From assembly GCA_016866355.1 (NCBI GenBank), contig VGMN01000008.1, forward strand, positions 30,066 through 94,065: a DNA stretch of 64,000 nt. The letters run 5' to 3'. The notes below the pieces were generated by a model, which saw only the letters and a program-made list of their open reading frames with translations, was not told the DNA's origin and did not search any database. Below, one piece after another: positions 17,419-26,923 of this stretch. The DNA comes from Bacteroidota bacterium (GTDB lineage: Bacteria > Bacteroidota > Bacteroidia > Chitinophagales > Chitinophagaceae). Made by a program: the position numbers and the translations under genes. Numbering within the stretch: the first letter of the stretch is position 1; the number at the start of each line of letters is the position of its first letter.

Positions 17419-20400
17419 CTATTTAATCAGCATTACCGAACCTTTTTTAGTAATGATTCGATCGTCCTTTGTAATGCCCTCAATCATCCAGATATAAATT
17501 CCCTCTGGTTGCAATTGACCCCCAATAGTGCCATCCCAACCCTCCATCATTTTACGAGTCTGAAACACTACCTGACCCCATCGGTTGAAGATGCGGAAGT
17601 AATTATAGCTTTTCATTCCTACCGGGAAGGGAGTGAACTTATCGTTTTTACCATCCCCATTGGGTGTAAAACCTGTGGGCACATAAATATCCGGGCCTTT
17701 GTAAACACGAATAGTAACATAGGCTTCTCCTTTGCAGCCTGCATTGGTGAAGGCTACTACTTTATATCGAACATCTGAACCAATAGCTCCGATGGTTACG
17801 GTTGGATCCTTAACCAGGGCATTACTAAGCCCCACCGCAGGAGTCCAGGTATAAGAAGTTACTGCCGGATCATTGGGAACAGCAAGCAATACAAATTGAT
17901 CACCAGGGTATCCGATGGTGTCGGCCGGAAATGTTTTAACCTGTATGGGAGGCGTAACAGCAATCCGAACCGTGTCGGTTATTAAAGCTGCACAACCGTT
18001 GGCATCTGATAAAACAGATAGCACATAGAAAATATCACGATCAGGTGTTGAAATAGCATTGGGTAATGAAGGATTATTCAAATAAGTGGAAGGCGTCCAC
18101 TGATAAACGGTTCCTCCTGAACCTTGTAAGGTAACAGTTTGTCCATAGCAGATCACACGGTCAGGGCCTGCATCAGGTATAGGAGCAGGATTGACCCGTA
18201 CTACTACCGTATCTTGATCAACACATCGGCCTAATGTGATAGTTACTACATACTGTGTTGTGCTGACTGGCGAAGCAACCGGGTTGAATATATTAACCGC
18301 ACTGAGACCAGTAGCAGGAGTCCAATCATATTGCAAACCATTAGAAACGGCTGTTAATTGCGTGGATCTGCTTTCACAAATGACAGCATCATTTTGAGGC
18401 GTGAAAGTGAGATTGTTTGTCAAACCAACCGTAACAGTTTGTGTGGTCAAGCAATTCAACGCATCTTTCACTTTTACGGAATAAGTACCTGGTGCAAGGT
18501 TATATGTATTTGTGGTTTGCCAGCTAACGCCGCCATCGATGGAATAGTTAAAGCTGCCATTGCCACCCGTTGCTGTAATAGTTAATCCACCATCATTTCC
18601 TCCATTACAGGAAGCATTGGTAGTGGTGGTGATTGCAGTAAGTGCTGCAGGTTCCGTTATAACAATGGGAGCCGTTCTTGTGCAGTTGTTAGCATCTTTA
18701 ATAGTAAGTGTATAATTACCGGCAGGCAAATTAAAGGCCGTAGCCGGTTGCCAGTTTACTGCATCCACACTAAATTGATAAGGAGCCACACCGCCACTGG
18801 CCGTGATAGTTAGTTGTCCGTTGGATTGTCCATTACAGATTACTGGCACCGTATTGGTTATAGCGCTAATTACTGAAGGTTCTGTTACCACCACCGAAGT
18901 AGTACCTGTGCAACCATTACTTTCTCTGAAACGTATAGTATGAGTTCCGGCGGGGACTCCTGTAAATTGATTACTACTTTGCCATGTTACTCCATCCAAT
19001 GAATACTGATAAGGAGCGGCACCCACTGTTGGTGTGACAACAGAAAGTGTACCTGTGCTGGCGCCGTTACAGAGTGCAGCGGTAGAAGTTGCCGTTGTGG
19101 TGAGTGCAGGACCAGGTGATACCGCAACAATGGAGGCAGTACTCACACAACCCAATGCATCCCGTATTAAAATTGAGTGATTTCCTGCGGAGAGTCCATT
19201 GAAAGTATAAGGAGCGGCACCAGTAAAAAATGCACCCCCGTCAATTGAAAATTCATAGGGAGCTGTGCCATTGGTGGGCGTAACAGTTAATGTACCATTG
19301 ATGGCACCTTCGCAACTAGTAGCTGCCGAAGCAAAACTGGAAGCCAATGGAGGACCAGCTGCCACAACCAAGGTCCTGGTTAATTGACAACCCAAATTAT
19401 CTCTTATTACAATAGTGTGACTTCCTGGTGCAACATTGCTAAAGGTGAACGGGTTAGAACCTGTTTGAATAGTTCCACCATCTAATTGAAAAGTAAAAGG
19501 AGCTGTTCCAGTTGTGGCATTAACAGTAATACTTCCATTAGTAGCTGTAGGACAAGAGCTGGCTGCAGTAGTTGTAGTTGCTGCAACACCTGACCCTACT
19601 GCTACATTCACAGTTTGTGGTCCGGAAGAACAGCCTGTAGCCAAATCAGTAACAATTACGGTGTGATTACCCGATACTACATTATTAAAAGTGAATGGCA
19701 GTGTTCCTTGAACAGCGGGGTTAGCATCCAATTTAAAAGTATGAGGACCGGCGCCCGCAGCAGCTGAAATGGTAATAGAACCATTATTGACTCCCGTACA
19801 AGCAGTAGGCGCTGCACCAATCGTTGCAGCTAATTGTCCTGCTGAAGCAATGGTAACGGGTATGCTGATAGTACAAACACCCGGAGCATCTCTTACAGTG
19901 ACTGTGTAAGCCCCTGCTGCCAAGCTATTAAATACGTTACTACTTTGCCAATTGGTTCCGTTAATCGAATATTGATATGGAGCGGTACCACCTGATGGAG
20001 CACCAATAGTTATCACACCATTGGCATTTCCACAAGAAGCGGCACTGGGAGTAGCGGTAGCCGCAAGTCCGGCTGCGCGGTTCACTCGCACTGTATCGGT
20101 TCCAAAAATTTCTACTGTGGGATCATCAAACTTTTCATACACTGATCTGATCACATAATTAGTAACGGCACCAGCAGGAGGACAGATATTGGGAAAAGAC
20201 ACTTCCAAATTTCCATTACCCAGGTTTACTGTAGCAGCTGGCAATACAGTTGCCACAATTGCTCCGGTATTATTTACCAGTTCAACTCGTTTCAATAAGG
20301 AGGGTCCATCATTTGGCACAAAGCGCCAGCTTTCATTCATGTTAAGCCCGCCCCATGATGGTCCTAATGCTGTGCGGCCGGGAGCCATCATGCCTGACGT

Positions 20401-21123
20401 ACGATCCCAGTTCTGAATACCAACAATGGCACGACCACTATTCCAAGTGGCACAGGTTTGTTTACTGAAAAGCAACACCTCTATCACGTTCAATGATTCG
20501 TACAAAACTATCTGGTGTGTGTTTTGTGTTAAACTAGTGCAAGAAAATAGCCGAACCTCATTATAACTGAGAATCCATCTGCGATGCGGCGCGGTACCAA
20601 ACGCTTGATACTGGATACGTTGATTAGGTTGACTGGTGGTAGGATACAAATCATGATTAGGCCCCATGATTGTTGCTCTGTCATAACTACCACTGGGTAA
20701 ATCTGCAGGAATACTCCAAGCAGCATATTGACTTGCGCGTGAAGCATCAAAAGTTAAATATCCATTGGTACTTGCGGCAAGTGTAGTATAGGTAGCCCCA
20801 TAAAATGAAAAGGGAAATCCCATGGTGATTAGGGGAGTATAGGTATCGTCAACAGTTAAATTCGTAGGTGTTCCCTGTGGATCATTCGGAGCAACATACA
20901 CAGGAAAACAACCTGGTGTTGTGCTGGTTGGATTAATAGTATAAGAATTGGATTGCTTTTTGATATCAGGCAATCGGCCTTTTAACGTAAAACAAAAGTT
21001 AGCAGGGCAGCTTGGCACCAGGGTATCCCGCGTGCAATTAAGTGTAAAGCTTTGTGCTGCAGAAAAAAAGCAAGAACCAGTCAATACAAGTAAAACAAAA
21101 AGACGCTGGGCTTGATGAATCAT
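17419..21123 (-). CDS. Large SprB-repeat adhesin with type IX (type B) sorting domain
   Basis: This is a predicted cell-surface protein exported by the type IX secretion system. From the ATG at 21121-21123, a signal peptide ends near FFSAAQS. Numbering from the longest frame, domains are: a unique N-terminal beta domain (about 29-350) shared with the adhesin at 24.4-26.6 kb; seven SprB-like repeats of about 78 residues (354-905), each with Cys-Asn-Gly, a GGTAPYQYSINGG-type core and an AGTYTVTVKDAxxC end; three Ig/PKD-like units with WTPATGLS motifs (906-1147); and a gliding-motility type C-terminal domain (FTPNGDGKND, then FNRWGQVVF and WDGT, 1148-1237). The exact role (gliding, adhesion or matrix) is not readable. 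Confidence 0.9.
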   Translation of the reverse strand: MIHQAQRLFVLLVLTGSCFFSAAQSFTLNCTRDTLVPSCPANFCFTLKGRLPDIKKQSNSYTINPTSTTPGCFPVYVAPNDPQGTPTNLTVDDTYTPLITMGFPFSFYGATYTTLAASTNGYLTFDASRASQYAAWSIPADLPSGSYDRATIMGPNHDLYPTTSQPNQRIQYQAFGTAPHRRWILSYNEVRLFSCTSLTQNTHQIVLYESLNVIEVLLFSKQTCATWNSGRAIVGIQNWDRTSGMMAPGRTALGPSWGGLNMNESWRFVPNDGPSLLKRVELVNNTGAIVATVLPAATVNLGNGNLEVSFPNICPPAGAVTNYVIRSVYEKFDDPTVEIFGTDTVRVNRAAGLAATATPSAASCGNANGVITIGAPSGGTAPYQYSINGTNWQSSNVFNSLAAGAYTVTVRDAPGVCTISIPVTIASAGQLAATIGAAPTACTGVNNGSITISAAAGAGPHTFKLDANPAVQGTLPFTFNNVVSGNHTVIVTDLATGCSSGPQTVNVAVGSGVAATTTTAASSCPTATNGSITVNATTGTAPFTFQLDGGTIQTGSNPFTFSNVAPGSHTIVIRDNLGCQLTRTLVVAAGPPLASSFASAATSCEGAINGTLTVTPTNGTAPYEFSIDGGAFFTGAAPYTFNGLSAGNHSILIRDALGCVSTASIVAVSPGPALTTTATSTAALCNGASTGTLSVVTPTVGAAPYQYSLDGVTWQSSNQFTGVPAGTHTIRFRESNGCTGTTSVVVTEPSVISAITNTVPVICNGQSNGQLTITASGGVAPYQFSVDAVNWQPATAFNLPAGNYTLTIKDANNCTRTAPIVITEPAALTAITTTTNASCNGGNDGGLTITATGGNGSFNYSIDGGVSWQTTNTYNLAPGTYSVKVKDALNCLTTQTVTVGLTNNLTFTPQNDAVICESRSTQLTAVSNGLQYDWTPATGLSAVNIFNPVASPVSTTQYVVTITLGRCVDQDTVVVRVNPAPIPDAGPDRVICYGQTVTLQGSGGTVYQWTPSTYLNNPSLPNAISTPDRDIFYVLSVLSDANGCAALITDTVRIAVTPPIQVKTFPADTIGYPGDQFVLLAVPNDPAVTSYTWTPAVGLSNALVKDPTVTIGAIGSDVRYKVVAFTNAGCKGEAYVTIRVYKGPDIYVPTGFTPNGDGKNDKFTPFPVGMKSYNYFRIFNRWGQVVFQTRKMMEGWDGTIGGQLQPEGIYIWMIEGITKDDRIITKKGSVMLIK
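18418..20073 (-). repeat. Seven tandem SprB-like protein repeats
   Basis: The region encodes seven units of 75-82 residues. Conserved features are a Cys near position 12, a central GxAPYxYSxDGxxWQ core and a terminal G-T/N-Y/H-T-V/I-x-V/I-x-D with a Cys. Units 2-4 are more alike (they use NPFTFSNVAPGSHTI-like text), while 1 and 5-7 share the WQSSN wording, suggesting two duplication bursts. The DNA copies are diverged, so this is an old protein repeat, not a DNA tandem array. Confidence 0.85.
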
Positions 21124-21180
21124 CAGTAACAATTTGCGCAGTAGTATTTTAGCTGAACAAGGTAAGAAAAATGAAGGAAA

Positions 21181-23433
21181 TTAAGAAGGTATATCCTCCA
21201 TGTCGTAACGCTCAACGGACTCTACCCCTGATAAGCCCAATAAGGCCTGGACTAATCTTTCAAGTTCTTCTTTATCATGTACATACAAACGGATGTTTCC
21301 CATAAATAAACCTTCTTTAGCCTCAATGGTTAAGGCAGCTATATTGATCTTGAGTTCACCGCTGATCAAATTGGTAATCATACTCACTACTCCTACATCA
21401 TCCAAGCCCACAATCTTGATACCCGTCAAGAATGAAATCTCTTTATTCTTAGCCCACTTTGTTTTCACCACACGATGGCCATAACTCGCCAACAGTTTTG
21501 CTGCATTGGGACAATTAGTTCTGTGAATCGTGAGTCCTTTACCAGTGGTTACAAACCCAAACACGTCATCTCCAGGAATAGGCTTACAACAATTTGCCAA
21601 GTTGTAAACTACTTTATCACTACGCTCACCAAAAATGATAAGTTCGGTATCTTTTTTGGGAAGCAAATGATGCGGAACAATATCAGATTTGTCTGTTGGT
21701 GCAGCAACAGGCTTTATAGGTTTTGGCGCTTCAATTTTATCACCACTAACCTTGAACAAACGCAACTCTTTTAAATCAATTGTTTTGACCGCAATCTGAT
21801 ATAACAAATCCAAACTAGAACCAATCTTATACCACTGCATTAATTCGTCCAGATTATGCTGTGAAAGTGCGGCACCCATGCCTTCCAATTTTCGCTGTAG
21901 CATATATTTTCCTTCGTCAGCTACTTTTCGCTTGTCTTCTTTTAATGCATCCCGTATACGTCCTTTTGCCTTAGAGGTAACTACAAAACCAAGCCAATCC
22001 TCCGAAGCTTTTTGCTTATTGCTGGTTATAATTTCAACCTGATCGCCACTTTGTAATTTGTGGCTGATGGGAACCAACTTGTGATTGACTTTTGCTCCAA
22101 TTGTTTTCACACCAATGGCACTATGAATAGAAAATGCAAAGTCCAGCGCAGTAGAACCTACGGGCAACATTTTTACATCCCCTTTAGGTGTGTAGACATA
22201 AATTTCCTCCGCCAGAAAACTGGTTTTGAAATCTTGGAGAAAATCAACACCATCGGTTTCTTGGTTTGAGATTACTTCCCGTATTTGCTGGAACCATTTA
22301 TCGAATCTACTTTCATCCTGCGTACCCTCTTTGTATTTCCAATGTGCCGCTAATCCTTTTTCCGCAATTTCATTCATCCGTTGCGAACGAATCTGCACCT
22401 CCACCCATTTCCCTTGTGGACCCATCACGGTAGTGTGTAAGGCTTCATACCCATTGGCTTTGGGATTACTCAGCCAATCGCGTAATCGCTCCGGAGAGGG
22501 ACTGTACTCATCAGTGATCAATGAATAAACCTTCCAACATTCTTCTTTTTCTTTTTCAGGTGTAGAATCAAGAATTACACGAATGGCAAACAAATCATAG
22601 ACCTCGTCAAATTCCACGCCCTTCTTCTTCATTTTATTCCAAATGGAGTGAATGCTTTTAGGGCGTCCGTAAATATCACCCTTGATAGAAGCCTGCTCAA
22701 TTTTTTCTTTGATAGGACGAATAAAATCATTGATATAGCGAGTGCGATCTTTTTTTGTTTCTGCCAACTTTTTAGCAATATCCCGATACGCATCAGGTTC
22801 CATATATTTCATGGAAAGATCCTCCAGCTCTGTCTTGATATTATATAGTCCCATTCGATGAGCTAGTGGCGCGTAAATAAAAATAGTCTCCGATGCAATT
22901 TTTAATTGCTTCTCCCGCTTCATTACATCCAGCGTTCGCATGTTATGCAATCGATCAGAGAGCTTGATCAGAATAACACGGGGATCGTCTGTTAAGGTGA
23001 GTAGGATTTTTTTAAAATTCTCTGCTTGCTGCGAAGCATTTACATCAATAACATTATCAATTTTTGTCAGTCCGTCTACAATTCGCGTGATTTCTTCACC
23101 AAACTCGCGTTTAATATCATCTAGAGTAATGTCAGTATCCTCCACGGTATCATGCAAGAGCGCACAAATAGTAGAACGAACGCCTAACCCAATTTCCTCC
23201 ACACAAATTTTTGCTACAGCAATAGGATGTAAAATATAAGGCTCCCCCGTTTTCCGTCGCATGGTTACATGGGCATCTGCGGCCATTTCAAAAGCTATAC
23301 GGAGTAATTTTTTATCGCCGGGCTTTAGACGAGACTTTAGTAAACGAAGCAGGGAACGGTATTCCCGAAGGATGAGTTTTTTCTCTTCCTCGCCACTTAG
23401 ATTATACTTGGCTAATGTAGCTACAGCTTCCAT
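21181..23433 (-). CDS. Bifunctional (p)ppGpp synthetase/hydrolase (Rel/SpoT)
   Basis: This enzyme makes and breaks the stringent-response alarmone. The 750-residue protein has an HD hydrolase domain with metal residues H69, H94-D95 (LLHDTVEDTD) and D160 (LSDRLHNMRTL), a synthetase domain (YGRPKSIHSIWNKM, FDEVYDLFAIRVI, KANGYEALHTTV), a TGS domain (VYTPKGDVKMLPVGSTALDF), a zinc-finger-like or helical region with CCKPIPGDD and a C-terminal ACT domain. Both catalytic halves look intact. It sits between two T9SS adhesin loci, all on the minus strand, with no obvious co-transcription beyond the 48-base gap. Confidence 0.96.
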   Translation of the reverse strand: MEAVATLAKYNLSGEEEKKLILREYRSLLRLLKSRLKPGDKKLLRIAFEMAADAHVTMRRKTGEPYILHPIAVAKICVEEIGLGVRSTICALLHDTVEDTDITLDDIKREFGEEITRIVDGLTKIDNVIDVNASQQAENFKKILLTLTDDPRVILIKLSDRLHNMRTLDVMKREKQLKIASETIFIYAPLAHRMGLYNIKTELEDLSMKYMEPDAYRDIAKKLAETKKDRTRYINDFIRPIKEKIEQASIKGDIYGRPKSIHSIWNKMKKKGVEFDEVYDLFAIRVILDSTPEKEKEECWKVYSLITDEYSPSPERLRDWLSNPKANGYEALHTTVMGPQGKWVEVQIRSQRMNEIAEKGLAAHWKYKEGTQDESRFDKWFQQIREVISNQETDGVDFLQDFKTSFLAEEIYVYTPKGDVKMLPVGSTALDFAFSIHSAIGVKTIGAKVNHKLVPISHKLQSGDQVEIITSNKQKASEDWLGFVVTSKAKGRIRDALKEDKRKVADEGKYMLQRKLEGMGAALSQHNLDELMQWYKIGSSLDLLYQIAVKTIDLKELRLFKVSGDKIEAPKPIKPVAAPTDKSDIVPHHLLPKKDTELIIFGERSDKVVYNLANCCKPIPGDDVFGFVTTGKGLTIHRTNCPNAAKLLASYGHRVVKTKWAKNKEISFLTGIKIVGLDDVGVVSMITNLISGELKINIAALTIEAKEGLFMGNIRLYVHDKEELERLVQALLGLSGVESVERYDMEDIPS

Positions 23434-23490
23434 GGGTTACGAATTTACAAATTAATACCCAGTGAAACTAGCCTGTTGTTTACTGGCTGC

Positions 23491-24384
23491 TTACTTTAGA
23501 AATTGATAGCGAAGCAATACTTCATGTGCGTTAGGACCTTTGTCAAACACACTTAAAGGAGATGAATAAATATCAAATGAATACCCTAGCATTAGTTTTT
23601 TCTGTACGTTGACACCAGCGGAGAGCATCCAACTTTGTCTGGCACGTAAAGACAGTCCCCACCAAAAAAGTTCACGATGCTCAATTCTGGCACCAGCTTG
23701 CAACTCAGTTGGTGCATTAGGTAAATAGATGACCAAAAAGTTAGGCGTTACGGTTGTATTAGCATCTACTTTCCATTGGTAAGAACCATGTAAATAGAAA
23801 TGACGATACAAGCGAGCTTCCTCAATACGAGAGAGACTACCTGAATAAAAGTTTAGCGCAGACTGAATAAGTTGGCTAACCGACATACCCAGTTGCCATT
23901 TTTTGGCAGTGTACGCTAGTCCTACACCCGCGTCTCCTTTGAAACGATTGGCAGCTCCACCCATCACCGGGTCACTTCCCAACGCATCAATCAACATGGC
24001 TTTATCAATGGCAAATTGCTGAAAGCGAGCTTCCAACCCTACAGAAAAAGTTCCTCCACTATTGGTGGGGATATGATAGGCATAGGAAGTTTGAATTCCT
24101 CTGCGACTGGTTGGCCCCGTAACATCGCTATACAAATAGGCGCCCACTCCAAGATTCGCTTTTTCTAAAAAAGTAGATCCATACACTAACGCAGTAACCG
24201 GGCTTCCGGCAATCCCACTCCACATACTACGATAGGAAGCACCCATGGTTGTTTTCTTTGAAACACCCGCCACAGCGGGATTATGCAAGTTGCCTTGCAA
24301 ATCATAAAGGGAGGAGGTCATTAACTGCTGACCCAAGATGGGACCACTCATGGTCAAGAAAAGTATAGTAAGAATTTTTTTCAT
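23491..24384 (-). CDS. PorP/SprF family type IX secretion membrane protein
   Basis: This 297-residue outer-membrane beta-barrel has a signal peptide (MKKILTILFLTMSGPILGQQ) and the PorP/SprF opening pattern, in which LMTSSLYDLQGNLHNPAVAG is followed by a GASYRSMWSGIAGSP block. SprF-type proteins are needed for surface display of their neighbouring type-B cargo in Flavobacterium. It follows the 738-residue SprB-repeat adhesin by 19 bases, the classic cargo-plus-PorP/SprF pair. The partner relation is inferred from this order. Confidence 0.92.
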   Translation of the reverse strand: MKKILTILFLTMSGPILGQQLMTSSLYDLQGNLHNPAVAGVSKKTTMGASYRSMWSGIAGSPVTALVYGSTFLEKANLGVGAYLYSDVTGPTSRRGIQTSYAYHIPTNSGGTFSVGLEARFQQFAIDKAMLIDALGSDPVMGGAANRFKGDAGVGLAYTAKKWQLGMSVSQLIQSALNFYSGSLSRIEEARLYRHFYLHGSYQWKVDANTTVTPNFLVIYLPNAPTELQAGARIEHRELFWWGLSLRARQSWMLSAGVNVQKKLMLGYSFDIYSSPLSVFDKGPNAHEVLLRYQFLK

Positions 24385-24403
24385 ATCAGTCAGTTGTAAT
24401 TAA

Positions 24404-26620
24404 TCAACGAAGAATGGTTACGTTACCCGTTCTGGATTCCACTTTATTATTGATCAATTGGAAACTGATCACGTAATAGTACGTGCCATCAGGAAGTGGC
24501 TTTCCACTATACGTTCCATCCCATGTATTTTTATAGTTCAAGTCTTCAAAAACTTTTGCTCCGTATCGGTTAAAGACCTGTGCCCTTGCCTTAATCAAAC
24601 AGTTTCCATTAGTAATTAACCAACGATCATTCACCCCATCTCCATTTGGAGTAAAGGCATTCATTGGTTTGATACAATATGGCACAACGGTGATGGTCAT
24701 ATCGTCGGTAGCGATACAACCCAGGTTGGTGGTAACACGCAATGCATACGTTGTGGTGATAGCAGGTGTAGCAGCAGGATTTAAAATGGCTGGATTATTT
24801 AAACCGGTAGAGGGAGACCACAAGTACGATCCAGCAGAACCGGTGGCTTGCATAGCATACACATCACCGGCAATGATGATAGCATCAGGCCCGGCGTTGG
24901 CAGTAGCTCCCGGGAATATGGTGATGTTCATACTCTGACGGGTGGTACAAGTACCTAAACGTGCTTCCAATGTGTAAGCCGTTGTTGCAGCAGGAGCAAA
25001 TACCGGTGTAGCAATAGCAGGGTTACTGACCCCTGTTGTGGGTGTCCAACTGAAAATAGTGGCATTGGTATTTACAGTTGGAGTAAATGAATTTCCAAAA
25101 CAGATGCTAGTTCCATTGATAGGATCTAGCGTTAAAGTATTTGTGAAAGTGATAGTGATAGCTGTTGTTGAGGTACAGGTAGTAACAGGATTTCTTGTAA
25201 CCACACTATAATTACCCCCCGCTAATCCCGTAAAAGTATTGGAGGATTGCCATGTAGTCCCTCCATTTATGCTGTATTCATAGGGAGGATTGCCTCCACC
25301 TGTTGCAGTGATAGTTATGGTTCCAGGCGTGGTGCAATTAGCGTCTGTTTTTGCAATAGTTTGCGATAAATTATTAGTCAACGCCAAGGTTACGGGTTGT
25401 GGCCCAGAGGTACAGTTGTTGACATCTTTCACTAAGACATTATAAGTGCCGCCCCCTAAACCAGTGAACACGTTAGAGGCTTGCCACGTAGTACCACCAT
25501 TGATACTATACTGATAAGGAGCCGTTCCCCCTAGTGCCGTTACAGTGATAGTTCCATTAGGGGCACAGTTAGGATCTGTTTTAGCTGCTGTTGCACTGGG
25601 GCCAACTTTTTTTACAAAAACAGTGTCGGTGAAGTTGACATCATTTGCCGGGTTGTTGCAATCTCCATAAGTTACTTGTACAACATAGGCTGTACTATCC
25701 GCAGTAGGACAGATATTTTGAAAGTTCAAATTCAAAACACCAGGTGTGGTGGCAGAACTAGTATCACCAGTAGCAACCTGTGTACCATTCACAAATAATT
25801 TAGCAGACTTGAATCGGGGGGTGCCGCCACTAGGTAAAAAACGATAGCACTCATTCATGCCAGTGCTACCCCACTGTGTTGCATTTTTTCCAGGCGCAGC
25901 AACAGCCTGTGTACGCGTACCATCTTGCATTCCTAAAATAGTGTTACCGCCATTCCAAGCGGTACAGAAAGGCTTGTCTTGAATATACACCTCAACGATA
26001 CCTGTGCCCTCATACAGTACCATTTGGTGTGTAGCCCTTTGTGTAGTGCAGCTAGAGCCAAAGTAAGGAACATCATTGTAGCTGGCTATGAAACGACGCT
26101 TTGGTGCGGCACCCTCAATTCGCCATTCAATTTTTTTATTAGCGGAAGAAAGTCCCGGATCAATGTCATGATAAGGGCCAAAGATCATGTTAGCTGTATA
26201 AACTGTGTTGGGAATAGCACCAGTTGTGCTGCTAATAGAATAGCCACTACCAAAACCAGCACGACTGATATCGAAAGTGATGGCAGAATTGGAGCCCATT
26301 AATAGTGAGGTAAAACTATTGTTGTAAAAACAAAAACTAAAAGGAATTGCAATTACCTGACTCCAGGTATCATCAATATAAATGGAGCTTACTACATTAC
26401 CCGTAGGAGTGGTGTAGGCAAATGGCACATAAGAAGGTGTGGTAACTAAATAGCCACTGGTTTGCTTGATGTGCGGCACTTGTACGCTTATGGGTGTACA
26501 GGAAGTGCCACAGGGCAATTGAATAACCCGGTTAGCAATAGTAAAAGTTGTGGCAGGGTTCTGGGCATGCGTTGCTGAAATTACAAACAAGAGTAAAAGC
26601 CCTGTTAAAATTTTTCTCAT
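24404..26620 (-). CDS. SprB-repeat adhesin with type IX (type B) sorting domain
   Basis: This second predicted T9SS cargo has 738 residues. Its signal peptide ends at THAQ (residue 20). Domains are an N-terminal beta domain (27-335) similar to that of the 1237-residue adhesin (compare the HDLYP and HDIDP, NTHQIVLYE and ATHQMVLYE, FPNICP and FQNICP motifs), two SprB repeats (341-417 and 418-495), two Ig/PKD-like units (496-647) and a type-B C-terminal domain (AFTPNGDGVNDRW, FNRYGAKVF, WDGTYSGKPLPDGTY). The gene is the first of a probable two-gene operon with the PorP/SprF gene. Confidence 0.92.
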   Translation of the reverse strand: MRKILTGLLLLFVISATHAQNPATTFTIANRVIQLPCGTSCTPISVQVPHIKQTSGYLVTTPSYVPFAYTTPTGNVVSSIYIDDTWSQVIAIPFSFCFYNNSFTSLLMGSNSAITFDISRAGFGSGYSISSTTGAIPNTVYTANMIFGPYHDIDPGLSSANKKIEWRIEGAAPKRRFIASYNDVPYFGSSCTTQRATHQMVLYEGTGIVEVYIQDKPFCTAWNGGNTILGMQDGTRTQAVAAPGKNATQWGSTGMNECYRFLPSGGTPRFKSAKLFVNGTQVATGDTSSATTPGVLNLNFQNICPTADSTAYVVQVTYGDCNNPANDVNFTDTVFVKKVGPSATAAKTDPNCAPNGTITVTALGGTAPYQYSINGGTTWQASNVFTGLGGGTYNVLVKDVNNCTSGPQPVTLALTNNLSQTIAKTDANCTTPGTITITATGGGNPPYEYSINGGTTWQSSNTFTGLAGGNYSVVTRNPVTTCTSTTAITITFTNTLTLDPINGTSICFGNSFTPTVNTNATIFSWTPTTGVSNPAIATPVFAPAATTAYTLEARLGTCTTRQSMNITIFPGATANAGPDAIIIAGDVYAMQATGSAGSYLWSPSTGLNNPAILNPAATPAITTTYALRVTTNLGCIATDDMTITVVPYCIKPMNAFTPNGDGVNDRWLITNGNCLIKARAQVFNRYGAKVFEDLNYKNTWDGTYSGKPLPDGTYYYVISFQLINNKVESRTGNVTILR

Positions 26621-26818
26621 CGGCAGTTGGTTTAGTAATGAGCAGCCCGTATTTATTTTTTTGGGACGAACAGCACCTTGTGTTCAAATCTAAGTTTTTT
26701 AGCGGTTTTTGTGAAAAAAAGACCCTAATAGCCTGTGTTTTTTACGCAACAATTTGGGATTTTATGCGAGGGAAACTGAAAAAAAGGCTTACATTTGCAA
26801 CCCCTTAACCAAGGGTAC
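26621..26818. other. Intergenic region, divergent between adhesin gene and tRNA-Leu
   Basis: About 200 bases, AT-rich with several T and A runs. The only clear element is a -7 box near the tRNA. No supported ORF or promoter was found for the adhesin operon on the minus strand. Confidence 0.5.
26790..26797 (+). promoter_or_regulatory. -7 promoter element upstream of tRNA-Leu
   Basis: TACATTTG matches TAnnTTTG and lies 21 bases before the tRNA 5' end. No TTTG at -33 spacing is evident. Confidence 0.55.
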
Positions 26819-26900
26819 CCGGATGTGGTGAAATTGGTAGACACGTCAGACTTAGGATCTGATGCCGCAAGGTTTGGGGGTTCGAGTCCCTCCATCCGGA
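26819..26900 (+). tRNA. tRNA-Leu (anticodon UAG)
   Basis: An 82-base cloverleaf. The acceptor arm is CCGGATG (26819-26825) pairing with CATCCGG (26893-26899), with discriminator A at 26900. The anticodon arm is TCAGA-CTTAGGA-TCTGA with anticodon TAG at 26853-26855, decoding CUA/CUN leucine. A long variable arm (TGCCGCAAGG) marks class II, as expected for Leu, and the T-loop TTCGAGT is present. CCA is not encoded. The trigger factor gene begins 23 bases later. Confidence 0.95.
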
Positions 26901-26923
26901 CTTAGTACCGCTTAAATTGTTCT

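Noticed and set aside
17269..17778. 169-residue plus-strand ORF over the purA and adhesin boundary
   Set aside because: It is antisense to two well-supported genes and has no recognisable domain.
18418..20073. CRISPR or DNA tandem repeat array
   Set aside because: The periodicity comes from diverged SprB protein repeats within one open frame, not from identical short DNA repeats with spacers.
26560..26808. 86-residue plus-strand ORF before tRNA-Leu
   Set aside because: Low-complexity reading through AT-rich spacer, starting antisense to the adhesin signal peptide; no coding character.
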